DNA of 64,000 nucleotides from Acidimicrobiaceae bacterium (GCA_003160635.1 PMLV01000201.1:1-64000); one strand, 5' to 3'. Counted from the first letter of the stretch, positions 46,214 to 55,628 are shown. Notes: generated by a model from the sequence alone, not told the origin. Numbers and translations: made by a program.

Positions 46214-47122
46214 ATGCCCGATTACAAGTACGTCCTCTATGAGACTCTCGACTCAGGGACTGTGGTGCGCATCATGCTCAATCGACCCGATTCGCGTAAC
46301 GCGCAAAACCGGGGGCTTCTTGTGGAACTCAACGACGCGTTCATGCGGGCTGAGGGGGACGACGACGTGAGGGTCGTCATTCTCGGTGGCATGGGGCCGA
46401 TGTTCTCCTCTGGTCACGACTTGGGTTCCAAAGCGTCGCTGGAGGAGATGACGCCGGGCCCGACGTTGCACCCGACCCGGGCCATCAACGGGGGCACACG
46501 AAAGGGTGCTGAGGCGCTCATGCTCCAGGAGTGGCACTACTACTTCGAAAACACGCGCCGCTGGCGCAACCTGCGCAAAATCACCATCGGGCAGGCGCAC
46601 GGGGATGTCTACGCAGCGGGTCTGATGCTGTTGTGGGCCTGCGACCTCATCGTGTGCGCCGAGGGCACACGGTTCGCCGACGTGGTGGGTACGCGGCTCG
46701 GAATGTGCGGTGTCGAGTACTTCGCCCACCCATGGGAGTTCGGGCCACGCAAGGCCAAGGAGCTCCTCTTGACTGGCGACTCGATCGATGCCGAGGAGGC
46801 ATACGGTCTGGGCATGGTCAGCAAGATCTTCCCGGCTGACGACGTGAGGGACCGCACGGTCGAGCTCGCGCAGCGGATCGCCCAGCTTCCGACCGTGACG
46901 TCGCTCCTCATCAAGGAAGCGGTGAATCAGTCGGTGGACAACATGGGCTTTTACAACGCGTTGAACGCCTGCTTCACGTTGCACGAGCTGAATCACGCTC
47001 ACTGGGCCGGGATCAACGAGAACAAGGCCCCGCGTGCCCAAGAGGATTCCGGTATCCCCAATTGGAAGGAAGCACCGCCGATCGTGCCCTCCGTGAAGGA
47101 CAAGGTGCGTGCTGAGCAATAG
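46214..47122 (+). CDS. Enoyl-CoA hydratase/isomerase family protein
   Basis: A 302-residue crotonase. VRIMLNRPDSRNAQNRGLL near residue 17, MFSSGHDLGSK near 66 (first oxyanion-hole segment), GQAHGDVYAAGLMLLWACDL near 125 (second, altered from the usual GGG), and VSKIFPADD near 200 are visible. An extra C-terminal ~40 residues extend past the fold. The altered GDVYAAG loop means hydratase activity is not certain. AGGAG ten bases before ATG 46214 sets the start. The ABC transporter operon follows 231 bp later. Confidence 0.84.
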   Translation: MPDYKYVLYETLDSGTVVRIMLNRPDSRNAQNRGLLVELNDAFMRAEGDDDVRVVILGGMGPMFSSGHDLGSKASLEEMTPGPTLHPTRAINGGTRKGAEALMLQEWHYYFENTRRWRNLRKITIGQAHGDVYAAGLMLLWACDLIVCAEGTRFADVVGTRLGMCGVEYFAHPWEFGPRKAKELLLTGDSIDAEEAYGLGMVSKIFPADDVRDRTVELAQRIAQLPTVTSLLIKEAVNQSVDNMGFYNALNACFTLHELNHAHWAGINENKAPRAQEDSGIPNWKEAPPIVPSVKDKVRAEQ

Positions 47123-47290
47123 GGCGAGCGGCGGCCGGGTTCGGGAGCTGCGTGCATCGTCTACGACCTTTGAGATGGGCCTCCATTGCGAGCTGGATGC
47201 GTAGGCTCCGAGGTTGGACGACACTTCGCATAGAACCTGCTCAAGTGTAGAATTTGGCGGCACGGCAGATGGCGTCTCTTTGGCATCTGA

Positions 47291-47302
47291 ATCGAATTCG
47301 AT
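47291..47302. promoter_or_regulatory. 12-bp perfect palindrome before the ABC operon
   Basis: ATCGAATTCGAT lies 52 bp before the permease start. GAATTCGATA also occurs about 65 bp before the dehydrogenase at 19500. It may be an operator or part of a promoter; short palindromes of this kind can also arise by chance. Confidence 0.25.
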
Positions 47303-47353
47303 AACGGATCACCGGCAGGAGACTTGCCGGCAAGGAGGGGTGGGACCCGCTTA

Positions 47354-49384
47354 ATGCTGCAATTCGTGATCGCCGGACTCGTACTGGGTGGGATCTACGC
47401 CATCGCCTCAGCAGGACTGGTGATCACCTACACCTCCTCGGGCATCCTCAACTTTTCCTTCGGTGCTATCGCATATTTCATTGCGCGCTTCTACTACTAC
47501 CTTCACTCCCAGCAGAACTGGGGCATTCTCCCGGCTGCCGTTGTTGCCGTCCTGATCGCCGCGCCAGCACTCGGCGTCGTTCTTTACTTGCTCCTCTTTC
47601 GCCACCTCCGGCTGTCCTCCCCGCTCATAAAGGTGGTGGCAACCATTGGTTTGCTCGTGGCAATCCCGTCTCTGGCGACCATCATCTTCGGCAACGGGGC
47701 CATCCAACAGGCACCGGGGCTCGCCCCCGAACCCGTCGCCGTGTACCACTTCCTCGGTGTGCCGGTGACGCTGGATCAGATCATCGTCTACATCAGCGTC
47801 GTCGTGACCGTGGCTGCTGGCGCCCTGGTGTTGCGCTATACGGAGGTGGGTCTCAAGGTGCGTGCCATGGTCGATTCGCCGGCCATGACAAACCTGTCGG
47901 GCACCAACCCCACCGCGATCTCGGTCGGAGTGTGGGCGGTGAGCACACTCTTCGCCGGACTGGCCGGTGTCCTGGCAGCCCCGATCATCGGGCTCGACCC
48001 GAACACCTTCACCCTGCTCATCGCTGCCTCCTTCGCCGCCGTGGTGGCCGCCAAGCTCCGCAGCCTTCCGGTGGCGGTGATCGTTGGCTTGCTGATGGGA
48101 GTTGCGACCTCGCTCATCCAGCGGTATCTGCCGCCAGCGAGTAGGTGGACCACCGAGGTCATCGATGCCGTGCCCTTCATCGTGATCGCTCTCTTCCTTC
48201 TTTACAGCTTGGTGCGCAGGGGCGGCAGGATGGGGGAGGCCGAAGGCTGGGGTGGCGCGCTTGACCGAGCTATCACGCCGCAGGGCGAGAGCAAGTTGGC
48301 TGGGTCCACGAAGAGCATCGTCGCGGAGGGCTCACTCAGCTTCTCCGGCAAGTACGCCGGGCCCTTGCTCCTGATCATGGCCGTGAGCGTCCTGCCGGCC
48401 ATTGTGAGCGGATACTGGGTGGGCCTGTTCGCGCAGGCGTTCGCCTATGGCGTGATCTTCCTCTCGTGGACCGTCGTCACGGGCGAGGGAGGGATGCTCT
48501 GGCTCTGCCAGATCACCTTCGCTGGCGTCGGAGCGCTGACGACCGCGCAGCTTGCCACCCACTACGGATGGCCGGTGTTGGCCGCTGCCGTCGCTGGCGG
48601 CCTGATTGCTGCCGCCATCGGTGCGCTGGTCGGCTTCCTAAGCATCCGGTTGGGCGATTTGTATGTCGCCTTGGTCACGTTGACCTTCGGGCTGCTCATG
48701 GAAAACCTCGTCTTTACGCTGCCAACCTTCGTCAACAATGGGCTCGGGCTGACGGTCAACCGTCCCAGATTCGCAAGCTCTGATCTCTCCTTCACCTACT
48801 TGTGCCTGGTCGTGTTCATCATCATTTCGCTCTTCATTGTCAACCTCAAACGCTCGACTACCGGCCTCGCTCTCAACGCGGCGCGCTGGAGCGAGGCCAG
48901 CGCCCAAACCTCGGGCGTCAGCGTGGTGCAGATGAAGGTGATTGCCGGTGCGCTCGCGGCCTTTATCGCTGGCATCGGAGGCGCGCTTCTCGTCTTGGCG
49001 CAGACAACGTTTCAATCAGCCGAATTCGCCACATTCGCCGGCGTGATTTGGCTGGCCGTGCTGGTAACCATCGGCGTGCGGTCAAACGTTGCGGCGTTGA
49101 TCGCTGGGCTGGCGTTCGTGTTGCCGGCCGCGCTGCTGCAGTACTACCTCCCCTCGCAGACAATTCTCACCGAGCTCCTCCCCGTTCTCTTCGGTCTCGG
49201 GGCAATCTCTGCGGCGAAATACCCCGACGGCTCGTTGGCCGAGAACAGCCGTCAGTTGCGGCGCCTGTTCCTCAGGCTGAGCTCGGCTGGCCCGACCGAC
49301 CTGGAGCTCACAGATGGGACGAACGAGACCGATCAGGTCGGGACGAGTGACAGCGCGCCGCGCCTGGCCGAGGGCGCGTCATGA
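47354..49384 (+). CDS. Branched-chain-type ABC permease, LivH-LivM fusion
   Basis: A 676-residue inner-membrane protein carrying both permease halves of a branched-chain amino acid-type importer. The N-terminal ~290 residues are LivH-like (GLVLGGIYAIASAGLVITYT, GLKVRAMVDSPAMTNLSG). The C-terminal part from ~335 is LivM-like (LSWTVVTGEGGMLWLCQITF). About sixteen hydrophobic spans are expected. Normally these are separate proteins. ATG 47354 is preferred, with AAGGAGGGG slightly far upstream; TTG 47324 is possible. The LivG-like ATPase overlaps by 4 bp. No binding protein is in this operon. Confidence 0.9.
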   Translation: MLQFVIAGLVLGGIYAIASAGLVITYTSSGILNFSFGAIAYFIARFYYYLHSQQNWGILPAAVVAVLIAAPALGVVLYLLLFRHLRLSSPLIKVVATIGLLVAIPSLATIIFGNGAIQQAPGLAPEPVAVYHFLGVPVTLDQIIVYISVVVTVAAGALVLRYTEVGLKVRAMVDSPAMTNLSGTNPTAISVGVWAVSTLFAGLAGVLAAPIIGLDPNTFTLLIAASFAAVVAAKLRSLPVAVIVGLLMGVATSLIQRYLPPASRWTTEVIDAVPFIVIALFLLYSLVRRGGRMGEAEGWGGALDRAITPQGESKLAGSTKSIVAEGSLSFSGKYAGPLLLIMAVSVLPAIVSGYWVGLFAQAFAYGVIFLSWTVVTGEGGMLWLCQITFAGVGALTTAQLATHYGWPVLAAAVAGGLIAAAIGALVGFLSIRLGDLYVALVTLTFGLLMENLVFTLPTFVNNGLGLTVNRPRFASSDLSFTYLCLVVFIIISLFIVNLKRSTTGLALNAARWSEASAQTSGVSVVQMKVIAGALAAFIAGIGGALLVLAQTTFQSAEFATFAGVIWLAVLVTIGVRSNVAALIAGLAFVLPAALLQYYLPSQTILTELLPVLFGLGAISAAKYPDGSLAENSRQLRRLFLRLSSAGPTDLELTDGTNETDQVGTSDSAPRLAEGAS

Positions 49385-50283
49385 TGAGGGTGCCGGCCAC
49401 AGCAGATCCCAGTCTGGGCGAAACCGTCGACAGTGGGGCGCCGCCCGCCCTGGCGGCTGCTGGTATCACGGTCCGCTTCGGGGGATTGACGGCGCTCTCC
49501 GATGTCTCGCTGGAGGTGGCGCCCCGACAGATCACCGGGCTGGTGGGCCCCAATGGAGCCGGCAAGTCGACCCTTTTAGGCGTGTTTTCCGGCCTTGTAC
49601 GCCCCAACTCGGGTCGGGTCTGGCTGCGCGGGGAGGACGTCACGGCGGCCTCGCCGCGGTCGCGAGCCGCCCGTGGCCTGGCGCGGACCTTCCAACAGCC
49701 CGAACTCTTCCTGGGGCTGACGGTGCGGGAGCATCTGGTACTGGCCCATCGCGCCCGCCGCGAACCTGCGCGCATGTGGCGAGACATGTTCGATCCCCGG
49801 TCACTCTTTAGGCCTTCCAAAATAGAGAAGGAGCGCGTCGACGGGTTGCTTGAGCTTGTGCGTCTGACCCGGGTGGCCAAGGTCCCAGTGGCGGCGCTTC
49901 CGCTCGGTATCGCGCGGCTGGTCGATGTGGGGCGGGCCCTGGCGAGCGATCCCAGTGTCCTGCTCCTCGACGAGCCGCTGTCCGGGGTCGACATGAAGGC
50001 CTCGGAAAACCTGCTCCGAGTCTTCGAGCAGGTTGTTGTGCAGGCTGACGACCCGCTGTCGCTCATCATCGTCGAACATGACGTAGCGGCGGTACTGGCG
50101 CTGTCGCACGCAGTGGTTGTTCTCGACTTCGGAGAGCGCATCGCGGTCGGGACGCCCGAGGAGATCCGCAACGACCCGGCCGTGCGTACGGCCTATCTTG
50201 GCGACAGCGAGCCGTTAGCGCGCACATCGACGGCGACCGCTTCTTTGGCGCCGCCCGTCACCGACGTCGGCCAACAGGCGTAA
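49381..50283 (+). CDS. livG: ABC transporter ATPase, LivG-like
   Basis: A 300-residue ATPase with Walker A GPNGAGKST near residue 57, Q-loop region ARTFQQPELF near 103, Walker B VLLLDEP near 200 and H-loop IIVEHD near 230. The signature motif, normally LS-x-GQ, reads LPLGIARLVDVGRALA near 178, an unusual version. ATG 49381 overlaps the permease stop (ATGA) and LivF follows after 8 bp, so permease and both ATPases are one translational unit. Confidence 0.9.
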   Translation: MMRVPATADPSLGETVDSGAPPALAAAGITVRFGGLTALSDVSLEVAPRQITGLVGPNGAGKSTLLGVFSGLVRPNSGRVWLRGEDVTAASPRSRAARGLARTFQQPELFLGLTVREHLVLAHRARREPARMWRDMFDPRSLFRPSKIEKERVDGLLELVRLTRVAKVPVAALPLGIARLVDVGRALASDPSVLLLDEPLSGVDMKASENLLRVFEQVVVQADDPLSLIIVEHDVAAVLALSHAVVVLDFGERIAVGTPEEIRNDPAVRTAYLGDSEPLARTSTATASLAPPVTDVGQQA

Positions 50284-50291
50284 TCGGGCCG

Positions 50292-51077
50292 ATGACGCAG
50301 AGCGCTGTCCGGGTGGCCTTGGTACCGGGGACCCAACCCATCCTCGAGGTGCGCTGCCTCGATGTCTGCTACGGCACGTCGCAAGCGTTGTTCGGCATCT
50401 CGCTCAACGTACCGCCGGGAGCGGTCATCGCGGTGCTCGGCGCCAACGGTGCTGGCAAGAGCTCGCTCGCCCGAGCCATCTCGGGACTGGTGCGCCCCAC
50501 TGCGGGCCGAGTTCTCTTCGAGGGCGAGGACGTGACAGGATGCTCGGCCTACAAACTCCGCCGACGCGGTCTGACGTACATCCCCGAGGGTCGCGGCGTC
50601 TTCCCTGGCCTATCGGTGATCGATAATTTGAAGATGGCGGTGGCGCAGGAGAAACGCCAGGACCGTCCAAGCGCCATCGATCGCGCAATCGAGCGGTTCC
50701 CCGTTCTCGGCATTCGCACCAATCAACGAGCTGGCAGTCTGTCCGGCGGGGAGCAGCAGATGCTTGCCATGGCCCGGGCGCTTGCCGTGTCGCCGAAACT
50801 GGTGATCGCCGACGAGATGTCCCTTGGCCTCGCGCCCCTGGTGGTCCAGTCGGTCTTCGAGGGTCTGGAGGTAGCCCGCAAGTCCGGGATCACTATTGTG
50901 CTGATCGAGCAATTTGTGCACCGGGCACTCGCCATGGCGGACAGCTGCGTCATTCTGACTAGAGGCAAAGTGGGCTGGGAGGGGTCGGCGGCAGATGCCG
51001 GTCAAGCGGTGATCGAGCGCTACCTCGGTGAGGCTGACGGGGCGGCCACAGAGCGGGTTGAGCACGGATCGCAATAG
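50292..51077 (+). CDS. livF: ABC transporter ATPase, LivF-like
   Basis: A 261-residue ATPase with Walker A GANGAGKSS near residue 57, the orthodox signature LSGGEQQMLAMARAL near 150, Walker B LVIADEMSLGLAP near 172 and the LivF-type IVLIEQFVHRALAMAD near 200 (Gln in place of the H-loop's Asp partner, usual for LivF). It pairs with the LivG-like protein. A 355-bp gap and converging genes follow, so the operon ends here. Confidence 0.9.
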   Translation: MTQSAVRVALVPGTQPILEVRCLDVCYGTSQALFGISLNVPPGAVIAVLGANGAGKSSLARAISGLVRPTAGRVLFEGEDVTGCSAYKLRRRGLTYIPEGRGVFPGLSVIDNLKMAVAQEKRQDRPSAIDRAIERFPVLGIRTNQRAGSLSGGEQQMLAMARALAVSPKLVIADEMSLGLAPLVVQSVFEGLEVARKSGITIVLIEQFVHRALAMADSCVILTRGKVGWEGSAADAGQAVIERYLGEADGAATERVEHGSQ

Positions 51078-51432
51078 CCTTGTTTGCAGAGAGCGGACGC
51101 TTCACCCACACCATGTACGGTGCGTTCGGGAAGCAATGAGGGTCTCGGAGGTCCGAGCACGATGCGGTCGACTTTGGTATCGCGGTGCAGGCACCCAATG
51201 GAACTGAAGGGGGATCAGGACAACTTTCCCAAAATCAGTCTCGCATGGGAGACGCGGCGTAATCGATGATGGCCATTTTGGGACATGCCTCCGCGGCCGA
51301 CGTGACCCTGTCTCTCAGTTGCTCGGCGGTTCGAATTCCTGCTGATCGTCAGAGATTTCGGAGCAAGAACGTCGGGCGACGGCGAACGCCGTATCTTTCA
51401 AGACGATTCTCACCTCGGCCCTACGACTCAAC
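51078..51432. other. Intergenic region between converging genes, nothing recognised
   Basis: About 355 bases between the LivF stop and the minus-strand amidohydrolase stop. I saw no conserved frame and no convincing hairpin. Confidence 0.4.
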
Positions 51433-52557
51433 TCAGAGCCGGTAGAATTTGCGCGCCGTGCCGCCCCTGAGGAGACGCTTCGCCTCGTCGTCGAGCTCGA
51501 GCTGGCTTAGCTCCTCGAGCTCGTGCTTGCAGGACTCGACGCTGACCTCGTGCGGGAAGTCCGACGCGTACATGAAGGGCTGGCAGCCGAGATAGTCGAT
51601 GGCGGTCGTCAGGTGGTGCTCCCCGCCCTCGCACCCCAACACGATCCGGCCCTGCGACATGAGCTCGCGCAGGTAGTCGATGACCGACGTGCCCTCCTTG
51701 AGCTGCAGGACGCGCGGCGAGATCGGATGAAGAAACTTGTACGACTCGGTGAAGCGCTCACCTGCCATCAGGATCCATCCCGCGCCCGCCTCGAGGTACG
51801 CCGCGCGCAGACCGGGGAAGATTTCAAAGACGTTGTTGAACAGCATCCCGGCAAGCACGATGAGTTGCCCGATGGGGTGGCCGAGAGCGTGGGCGCCCGC
51901 GAACACGTTGAAGTCGTCGAACCCGAGACCCTCGAAGCCGGCGCCGTGGAACGCGATGCCGACATCGAGGTCTTGACACGCCTCGTACACCGGGTAGTAG
52001 AACTCGCTGCCGAGGTGGTTCGGCATCCCGTGCGCCTGGGTGACCGATCCCACGAACCCGAGCTGTTTGACCGCGCGCTTTAGCTCCTCGACGGCGGCCG
52101 AGGGCAGTTGCATCGGGATCAGCGCGACCGCCTGGAACCTCCCCGACGGATGCCGGAGGTAGGTGTCGGCAACCCAGTCGTTGTACGCCTGGCAGAGCGC
52201 GATCGCGTAGTCGAAGTCGCGAGAGCGGTGGATCGTCTGGCCGAAGGTGGGATAAAGGACGGTCTGCTCGATGCCGACGGCATCGAGGAAGTAAAGCCAC
52301 GACTCCGGCGTCCTGCCCGTCTCCTGCGGCTGGCGGTCAACGACTGCGGTCTGCTCGAATGGTGTCGCGTTCAGGAAACCGATTGGCGGGAACACGTTGC
52401 GCTGTCCCATCAGGGAGAATTCCGCCTCCTTCATCTCTCGATACGGGGAGCGCAGCCTGTCAATGATCGCCCGAAAATCCTCGAAGAGATGGCCGTCAGC
52501 ATCGAGGAGCCCCGTCCCCTTGACCTCAACATCCACCGGCGCTTCAACGGCCGTCAT
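51433..52557 (-). CDS. COG2159 amidohydrolase
   Basis: A 374-residue PF04909 protein with LLDADGHLFEDF near residue 17 (D-x-H), IAFHGAGFEG near 202, and YASDFPHEVSVES near 332 carrying the Asp. Its start overlaps the stop of the upstream cupin gene by 4 bp, so they are coupled. Shares the general layout of decarboxylase-type members, but residues specifying the reaction cannot be judged by eye. Confidence 0.87.
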   Translation of the reverse strand: MTAVEAPVDVEVKGTGLLDADGHLFEDFRAIIDRLRSPYREMKEAEFSLMGQRNVFPPIGFLNATPFEQTAVVDRQPQETGRTPESWLYFLDAVGIEQTVLYPTFGQTIHRSRDFDYAIALCQAYNDWVADTYLRHPSGRFQAVALIPMQLPSAAVEELKRAVKQLGFVGSVTQAHGMPNHLGSEFYYPVYEACQDLDVGIAFHGAGFEGLGFDDFNVFAGAHALGHPIGQLIVLAGMLFNNVFEIFPGLRAAYLEAGAGWILMAGERFTESYKFLHPISPRVLQLKEGTSVIDYLRELMSQGRIVLGCEGGEHHLTTAIDYLGCQPFMYASDFPHEVSVESCKHELEELSQLELDDEAKRLLRGGTARKFYRL

Positions 52558-52940
52558 CGGTTTTGCCTTCGGGTGTCGCCGTTTGGCGCGGGGGTCTCGT
52601 CGGCGTCGAAGCGCCCCATCGGGCCGAAGCTGATTAGGAGCGACTCAAGGGGATCGTCGCTCGCCTGCTCCGCGTCATAGGCGGTCCCGCCCATGACCCA
52701 GCGACAGTCGCCCGGCTTGTACACGCCCTCGCCCTTGACATGCAGTTCGCCGCTCAACGGGATGTAGAGCGTGTCCGAGGGGTGCCAATGGGAGCTGCTC
52801 TCAAACTCCGGCGCAGGCCAGATCAGGGCCGCCGAATAGTCCCGACCCCTTGGCAGAAGGTTGGGAGGCACCGTGGCCTCCGTCTGCACGAGCGAATGCT
52901 CCACGCTGCTGAAGTGGTTGAGATAGTCCAAGCTCGGCAT
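52554..52940 (-). CDS. Cupin-domain protein
   Basis: A 128-residue cupin with SSSHWHPSDTLYIPLSGELH near residue 46, where the His pair supplies metal ligands, and GVYKPGDCRWVMGGTAYDAE near 72. ATG 52940 follows AAGGAG, so the longer frame to 53045 is rejected. It is the first gene of a two-gene minus-strand operon with the amidohydrolase, and could store or alter that enzyme's substrate or act as a small dioxygenase or decarboxylase. Confidence 0.8.
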   Translation of the reverse strand: MPSLDYLNHFSSVEHSLVQTEATVPPNLLPRGRDYSAALIWPAPEFESSSHWHPSDTLYIPLSGELHVKGEGVYKPGDCRWVMGGTAYDAEQASDDPLESLLISFGPMGRFDADETPAPNGDTRRQNR

Positions 52941-53335
52941 GTCGCTCCTTGAGGCGATGGACTCCGTCCGGCCTGCTGCGGTCTCCCCGAGAATGTCGCG
53001 CCGTCTCGACGCCCCGAAACGGACGTTCCTTGACTTCTTGAACATAAATGAAATACGAATAGACAGTCAAGGGCCGACTCGGCGAGTCGGCCTGCACTTC
53101 GTGCTCGGAAACCTGGAACGGTGCGGCACGTCGCCTCGCAAGCCGCTCTGATCCAAAGGCCCGGTGTTACGTTGCCGCTGGAGACGACCCGTACCGCGAT
53201 GCCCCTTCTGGGCAGTCCTGCGGGATCCGGTACCCTCGAGGGCATCATGAAGCGTCACACCGCTTCCGAGTAGAAGCCCGACGGCCGGGCGCGAGTCGTC
53301 CACCGAACCCGTACCGGGCTGGCTTCACCCTGCAG
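52941..53335. other. Upstream region of the cupin operon
   Basis: About 395 bases between the cupin start and the stop of the next minus-strand gene. It holds an AT-rich promoter block and a 21-bp perfect palindrome (53042-53092), listed separately. The remainder showed nothing. Confidence 0.4.
53042..53092 (-). promoter_or_regulatory. Promoter with abutting 21-bp perfect palindrome
   Basis: On the minus strand TTGACT (53070-53065) and TTATGT (53047-53042) are separated by 17 bp, a fair sigma-70-like promoter about 100 bp before the cupin start. Directly upstream lies GGCCGACTCG-G-CGAGTCGGCC (53072-53092), a perfect palindrome. As DNA it suits an operator; as RNA it would be a hairpin, so termination from the upstream gene is the alternative. 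Confidence 0.5.
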
Positions 53336-54139
53336 TCATCTCCACCACAGCTGGAGGCTGGTCGAAGCGAAGAAGGCTTGGCGGTCCTGGTCGGACAGAG
53401 TGCTGGCCGCCAGTTCGGCCACGCGGCACATTTCGGCATACGAGAGCTCTTGCAGCTGCGGGTAGTCCGATCCCCAGCAGAGCCGCGCCGCGCCGAACGA
53501 GGCGACCAGACGACCCAACCAGTCTGCAGAGTCGGCCCCTACCAGATTGTTCGTGGTGACCTTCAGGTGGACCCCGGGGAGGTCGGCCAGGCACAGCAGC
53601 GCCTCGTCGTTGCCAACTCGGCTTCCGAAGTGGACGAAGCCACAGTGGTCGAGGACGACGGCCGCCGACGGGACGGCGGCGCAGAGCGCCGCCAACGAGC
53701 CCAGGTTCTCCGGGAGCAGGTTGGGCACCACCACCACGTTGGCTTGAGCGGCGGCGGCCCACAGGGAGGCGCCGCGGCCGTCGCCCAGCCAGCGAGGCAC
53801 TTCCGCCCCGAGGCCCGACACCCGGACCCCGGTTGCACCGGCGCCGGCCAGCGCCAGGAGGTTGGCGACAGGCTCCGGACCGTCCATGTCGATGCCGGCC
53901 ACCAACGCGAGCCGCGACGGGTCGGCCGCCACGACGTCGATGGCACACCGACAGTCGTAGCCGTAGAGGCCGCCTGCGTGGACGACGACGGCTCTCGCCA
54001 CGCTATTGTCGTCAAGCGTTTGCCTCAATTGGTCGGCACCACCGCTGGTCTTCCACCACTCACTGCCCAGGCCGGAGGGCCGACGCGGATAACAGATGAC
54101 GTCCGGACACGCGACGTGGACGTGGGCGTCGACGATCAT
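53336..54139 (-). CDS. Amidohydrolase, Amidohydro_2 family with H-x-H
   Basis: A 267-residue shorter TIM-barrel hydrolase. It is the only COG2159-type protein here with the orthodox VDAHVHV metal motif at the N-terminus. VLDHCGFVHFG is near 165 and CWGSDYPQLQEL near 222 keeps the Asp, with Gln where others have His. Its size resembles lactonase-type members (2-pyrone-4,6-dicarboxylate lactonase-like). I start it at ATG 54139; the open frame to 54274 is composition-driven. A CoA-transferase lies upstream on the same strand. Confidence 0.83.
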   Translation of the reverse strand: MIVDAHVHVACPDVICYPRRPSGLGSEWWKTSGGADQLRQTLDDNSVARAVVVHAGGLYGYDCRCAIDVVAADPSRLALVAGIDMDGPEPVANLLALAGAGATGVRVSGLGAEVPRWLGDGRGASLWAAAAQANVVVVPNLLPENLGSLAALCAAVPSAAVVLDHCGFVHFGSRVGNDEALLCLADLPGVHLKVTTNNLVGADSADWLGRLVASFGAARLCWGSDYPQLQELSYAEMCRVAELAASTLSDQDRQAFFASTSLQLWWR

Positions 54140-54228
54140 CGGTCGTTCGTCCTGGTACCTACTTCCCGACCACGGTTGATCCGCCGCGCGGGTGACCGGG
54201 CCGCTCAGATCGCCCACGTTTGGGTGGG

Positions 54229-55446
54229 TCAATTGATGACCCCCTCCTCCTTCAGCTGCGTGATGTCTTCCCACGAATGACCGAGCTCGAGGAGAATCTT
54301 CTCTGTGTGCTCTCCAACCTCGGGAGCAGGGGACGCGCGACGCGGCCCGCCATAGTCGTCGAACGTAACCGGGCTGGAGACGACCTCGAGCGGTTGATTG
54401 GGTGTCTCGATCTCCGTGAAGAAACCGTTGAGACGGGCTTGCTCGTCGTGACGGAGGTCATAGGGCTTCTGCACGGGCGCCCATGCGCCCGAGAAGCCGG
54501 CGAACGCCTGGCACCAGTACTCGAACGTCCTCGAACCGAAGACCTCATCGAGCAGGGCGACACACTCTTCCCCGTACTGCTCTCGGATTTCCATGTTCGA
54601 GAACCGCTCGTCGTACACCAGGTCAGGCCTTCCGATGACCGCGCAGAATTCTTTCCAGTAGACATCTGCATTCACCACCGCCAGTGAGATGAAGCGACCG
54701 TCGCTGGTCCGGTACGACCCGGTGAGGGGGTTGCGTTGGGCCCGAGTGATGGTGATCTGGGGTGGATTTGGCCCCTCGAACTGCGCGTTCAAGATGTCGC
54801 GCTGCACCTGCCACATGCCGACGTTCATGAGGGCGACATCAACCACCGAGGGCTCACCGTGCGCTGCTCGTCGATAGAGCGCGGCGGCAACGCCTCCGGC
54901 CAGCGTGATGGCAGCCATCACGTCTCCGAAAGCCGGGCGCTGCGACAACGGCCATTCTGACCCCGCTGGCGTCAACGCCCCGCCGACGCCACCGCGGGCC
55001 CAGTACGCGGTGCCGTCCAGCCCCGCGGTTTCGCTCAGCGCACCCTTCTGACCGTAGCCGGACCCGCGCACGTAGATGATCTGTGGATTGACGGACCGAA
55101 TGGACTCCAGCTCGAGACCGAGTCGAGCGCGGACACCGGGCCGCAGGTTGGTGGCGAACACGTCGGCCTGCGCGACCAGCTCTCTCAGGAGCTCACGCGC
55201 ACGGGGCTTGGTGAGATCGAGTCCGATGGAGCGCTTCCCACGATTGGCGTACTGGAAGGCCAGGTCGATGCCGTCGACCGTTGAGGTCAGACCCGCCGTC
55301 CTCAGCCCCCGGTAGGGATCTCCGGTGATCGGATGCTCCACCTTGATCACCTCGGCACCCCAATCCGACAGGACCGCTGCCGCCAGCGGAACGAAAACAA
55401 AGGAGCCGATCTCGACGACGCGCACTCCCTTCAGAATCTCGTACAC
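54229..55446 (-). CDS. Family III CoA-transferase (CaiB/BaiF)
   Basis: A 405-residue CoA-transferase with GVRVVEIGSFVFVPLAAAVL at the N-terminus, DWGAEVIKVEHPITGDPYRG, ANRGKRSIGLDL, FGDVMAAITLAGGVAAALYR near 170, and the C-terminal GEHTEKILLELGHS. Start is GTG 55446 behind AAGGAG; the very long open frame to 56091 comes from base composition. It resembles the protein at 18105-19334 and again neighbours an amidohydrolase. Confidence 0.88.
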   Translation of the reverse strand: MYEILKGVRVVEIGSFVFVPLAAAVLSDWGAEVIKVEHPITGDPYRGLRTAGLTSTVDGIDLAFQYANRGKRSIGLDLTKPRARELLRELVAQADVFATNLRPGVRARLGLELESIRSVNPQIIYVRGSGYGQKGALSETAGLDGTAYWARGGVGGALTPAGSEWPLSQRPAFGDVMAAITLAGGVAAALYRRAAHGEPSVVDVALMNVGMWQVQRDILNAQFEGPNPPQITITRAQRNPLTGSYRTSDGRFISLAVVNADVYWKEFCAVIGRPDLVYDERFSNMEIREQYGEECVALLDEVFGSRTFEYWCQAFAGFSGAWAPVQKPYDLRHDEQARLNGFFTEIETPNQPLEVVSSPVTFDDYGGPRRASPAPEVGEHTEKILLELGHSWEDITQLKEEGVIN

Positions 55447-55628
55447 CGCAGCTCCTTCTGTCGACGGTGCCTCGAACCTAGCGGATCGACGTTCCCGCTC
55501 ACTGCCGCGCCCTCGCCTGGTGCTGACGGATGACTCTGGCGATGGCCCTCGCTCCCACCTCGGTGAACAGGATCGTATACCGGGCCGGGCGTTGGGTGAC
55601 CGAACAGGTGGGCCGCTCTGCCCGTGCT

